Assembly: GCA_028292785.1 (NCBI GenBank)
Contig: JAQGLQ010000524.1
Coordinates: 1-13,776 of the forward strand
DNA from: Noviherbaspirillum sp.
Lineage (GTDB): Bacteria; Pseudomonadota; Gammaproteobacteria; Burkholderiales; Burkholderiaceae
Direction of reading: 5' to 3'
Length of the DNA stretch: 13,776 nt
A program made the translations under genes and the position numbers. Below, one piece after another: positions 13,418 through 13,776 of the stretch; within the stretch, counting starts at the first letter, position 1; each line of letters opens with the position of its first letter. A model generated the notes under the pieces. That model did no database searches and was not told the DNA's origin. It saw only the letters and a list, made by a program, of their open reading frames with translations.

Positions 13418-13776
13418 TCAAGCCCAGGCGCGAAGCAATCCCACCGCCAGTCCTTCAAGCGCGAAATTGTCCTTGCTCGAAGCGACGCGGATCGGTTCGA
13501 AGTCGGGATTTTCCGGCAACAGCTCAATGACGGAGCCTGATTTCTTATAGCGCTTTACGGTTACTTCGTCGCCGAGTCGTGCAACGACGATTTGACCATT
13601 CTTGGCGGAATCGATTTTTTTCACTGCCAGCAAATCGCCATCAAGTATTCCGGCATCCCGCATCGACAAGCCCTGTACCTTCAACAGATAGTCGGGCTTG
13701 GCGGAAAACAATGACGAATCAACGTGATAAGTTGCTTCGATATGTTCTTGAGCCAGAATGGGGGAGCCGGCAGCAA
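13418..13776 (-). CDS. lexA: LexA repressor, C-terminal autoprotease part (5' end outside window)
   Basis: The visible 118 residues are the S24 peptidase half of LexA. The upstream end of the visible frame reads [13 protein letters not shown], so the Ala-Gly self-cleavage bond lies at codons 13769-13771 (Ala) and 13766-13768 (Gly). The catalytic Ser is in [10 protein letters not shown] and the Lys in EVTVKRY. The protein ends [12 protein letters not shown], as is common for LexA. The frame stays open to the window edge, so the DNA-binding winged-helix half and the SOS operators lie beyond it. A TTG at 13711 inside the frame is an ordinary Leu codon, not a start. LexA represses SOS genes and cleaves itself when RecA filaments form. 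It converges on trmJ with a 15-base gap that lacks a clear terminator. Confidence 0.95.
   Translation of the reverse strand, partial: AAGSPILAQEHIEATYHVDSSLFSAKPDYLLKVQGLSMRDAGILDGDLLAVKKIDSAKNGQIVVARLGDEVTVKRYKKSGSVIELLPENPDFEPIRVASSKDNFALEGLAVGLLRAWA

Noticed and set aside
13709..13711. TTG as a possible start of a short 97-residue S24 peptidase
   Set aside because: The frame continues upstream through the LexA Ala-Gly cleavage site to the window edge, so this is an internal Leu codon.
1..13776. Search for CRISPR arrays, insertion sequences, tRNA/rRNA, phage or toxin-antitoxin genes
   Set aside because: None was seen by reading. There are no regularly spaced repeats, no transposase motifs and no cloverleaf-like segments. 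Short or diverged elements could still be missed without a search.

Overview
The window looks like a chromosomal stretch from a beta-proteobacterium of the order Burkholderiales, most likely an Oxalobacteraceae-type organism. This rests on protein character (a Bug-type tricarboxylate receptor, a Burkholderiales-like SlyD, MutS and RhlE) and moderately high GC content. I have no database match to confirm it. Base composition looks even throughout. I found no rRNA, tRNA, CRISPR, transposase or phage gene.

Layout. (1) Positions 1-1103: a truncated JmjC/cupin ribosomal oxygenase (roxA, minus) and slyD (plus) are divergent, and each has a perfect TATAAT -10 box. The roxA box is so close to its ATG that the mRNA may be leaderless. 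(2) Positions 1104-4834, minus strand: mutS is followed after one base by a gene for an exported protein that resembles metallophosphoesterases but has lost metal ligands. (3) Positions 4835-5225: a 391-base non-coding gap holding several inverted repeats. (4) Positions 5226-9913, minus strand: a three-gene catabolic-looking unit. It runs from a near-consensus sigma70 promoter through a Bug solute receptor and a thiamine-diphosphate (ThDP) 2-oxoacid decarboxylase/synthase-like enzyme to an aldehyde dehydrogenase. (5) Positions 9914-10247: non-coding, with a direct repeat and a perfect 15-bp hairpin at the 3' end of rhlE. (6) Positions 10248-12517, minus strand: rhlE (DEAD-box helicase) and, upstream of it, suhB. 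(7) Positions 12641-13776: trmJ (plus) diverges from suhB, as in E. coli, and converges on the 3' part of lexA, whose 5' end lies outside the window.

How the genes fit together. Most are housekeeping genes for protein folding and ribosome modification (roxA, slyD), mismatch repair and SOS control (mutS, lexA), and RNA and ribosome maturation (rhlE, suhB, trmJ). The accessory part is the receptor/ThDP enzyme/dehydrogenase unit. A carboxylate would be captured in the periplasm, a 2-oxo acid decarboxylated to an aldehyde, and the aldehyde oxidised to an acid. The substrate cannot be read from sequence, and neither a regulator nor the membrane subunits of the transporter are present.

No clearly new multi-gene system is visible. 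The most unusual items are the degenerate phosphoesterase coupled to mutS, the possible leaderless roxA transcript, a nested hairpin over the suhB ribosome-binding region, and a recurring pattern of strong 3' hairpins without a T-tract.
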